Shown: positions 7,074 to 7,553 of the stretch, piece after piece
Layout of the letters: every line of letters starts with the position of its first letter
How positions within the stretch are numbered: the stretch's first letter is position 1
Translations under genes and position numbers: made by a program
Assembly (NCBI GenBank): GCA_009903905.1
Contig: WYEI01000211.1
Coordinates: 1-7,553, forward strand
Length of the DNA stretch: 7,553 bases
Reading direction: 5' to 3'
Source of the DNA: Pyrobaculum sp.
GTDB taxonomy: Archaea; Thermoproteota; Thermoprotei; Thermoproteales; Thermoproteaceae
Notes under the pieces: generated by a model
Seen by the model: the letters and a program-made list of their open reading frames with translations, nothing else
Databases searched by the model: none
What the model was told of the DNA's origin: nothing

Positions 7074-7553
7074 GAGCTTCGCCTTGAGCGACGGCTACTC
7101 GATCTACGCCGGCGTCTTGGCGAGGAGAGACGGCGCCGTGGAAGACGTGGCCCTCGCCACGGCGACTTTGGGCGGCACAGACGGCACCGAGGCCGCCTCT
7201 AATATTCTAGACGCGCTTCTGAGACCGGATGTCGCCATGGTCATGCTGGACGGGTGTGTTGTCTCCTTCTACAACTGGATCGACGGCGAGGAGTTGCGGC
7301 GCCGATACGGCAAACCGGTTGCCTGCTACGTCTTTGAGAAGCCGGAGGGCCGCGTGGAAGACGCCGTGAGGAAGCTCTTCCCCGACTGGCAGGCCAGGGT
7401 CGAGGCGCTGAGGAGACTGGGGCCCCCAACCCCCTACTACACCAAGACGGGGTACAAGATATACGTGAGGTCCTGGGGCATAGACCCGGTAGACGCCGGC
7501 AAAGCCGCCGAGGCCTGCATGCGGTTCGGCAAGGTGCCGGAGCCCCTCCGCGT
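7057..7553 (+). CDS. DUF99 family protein (UPF0215), 3'-truncated by window end
   Basis: The frame is open to the window edge (165 codons from GTG 7057) and the C-terminus is outside. The pattern matches DUF99, an archaeal family with an endonuclease V-like RNase H fold, for which a role as a deoxyuridine endonuclease has been proposed. Visible landmarks are [28 protein letters not shown] at 16-31, [15 protein letters not shown] at 37-51 (family VDGxDATE), [15 protein letters not shown] at 62-76 (family LLDGITFAGFNxxD), [26 protein letters not shown] at 85-110, and FGKVPEPLR at the edge. The conserved acidic positions in the TDGTE and LDG motifs are kept, but the first acidic motif reads AES where many members have DDG. 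The start is uncertain: GTG 7057 gives a 17 nt overlap but clips the FK of the first strand, while GTG 6997 would add 20 residues and a 77 nt overlap. No Shine-Dalgarno sequence precedes either. It is probably translated from the same message as the aminotransferase-like gene. Confidence 0.82.
   Translation, partial: MAAIAESFALSDGYSIYAGVLARRDGAVEDVALATATLGGTDGTEAASNILDALLRPDVAMVMLDGCVVSFYNWIDGEELRRRYGKPVACYVFEKPEGRVEDAVRKLFPDWQARVEALRRLGPPTPYYTKTGYKIYVRSWGIDPVDAGKAAEACMRFGKVPEPLR

Overview
The window looks like part of a hyperthermophilic crenarchaeal chromosome, most likely Thermoproteaceae (Pyrobaculum or Thermoproteus). This is inferred from high GC, tight gene packing with 7-17 nt overlaps, A/T-rich TATA boxes about 25 nt upstream of start codons (leaderless transcription), an archaeal-type carAB pair, a LysW-dependent ATP-grasp ligase, and a DUF99 protein, a family typical of archaea. 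No mobile elements, CRISPR arrays, tRNA or rRNA genes were seen.

Layout: positions 1-183 hold the 3' end of a probable GNAT acetyltransferase. A strong TATA box (185-192) then opens a plus-strand operon: carA (from about 213 to 1291), carB (1278-4352) and a lysX/argX-type ligase (4346-5143). The genes overlap by 14 and 7 nt. CarA and CarB together make carbamoyl phosphate for pyrimidines and arginine. The ligase attaches an acidic amino acid to the carrier protein LysW, the entry step of carrier-protein lysine or arginine synthesis. Its place behind carAB hints at arginine.

On the minus strand, 5167-6147 encodes a HypE/AIR-synthase-like ATP-binding protein, converging on the ligase gene with a 23 nt gap. 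Divergent from it across only 26 nt is a plus-strand gene (6174-7073) for a short fold-type I PLP aminotransferase homologue that has lost the PLP-binding lysine. It overlaps a DUF99 gene that runs off the window at 7553.

The main oddities are: a frame disruption at the 5' end of carA, where the conserved N-terminus is encoded but out of frame with the only sensible ATG; the lysine-less aminotransferase; a HypE-like protein without the C-terminal cysteine that HypE needs; and two leaderless promoters that each lie on the other gene's start codon. No long unannotated gap exists; the largest intergenic stretches are about 23-29 nt.
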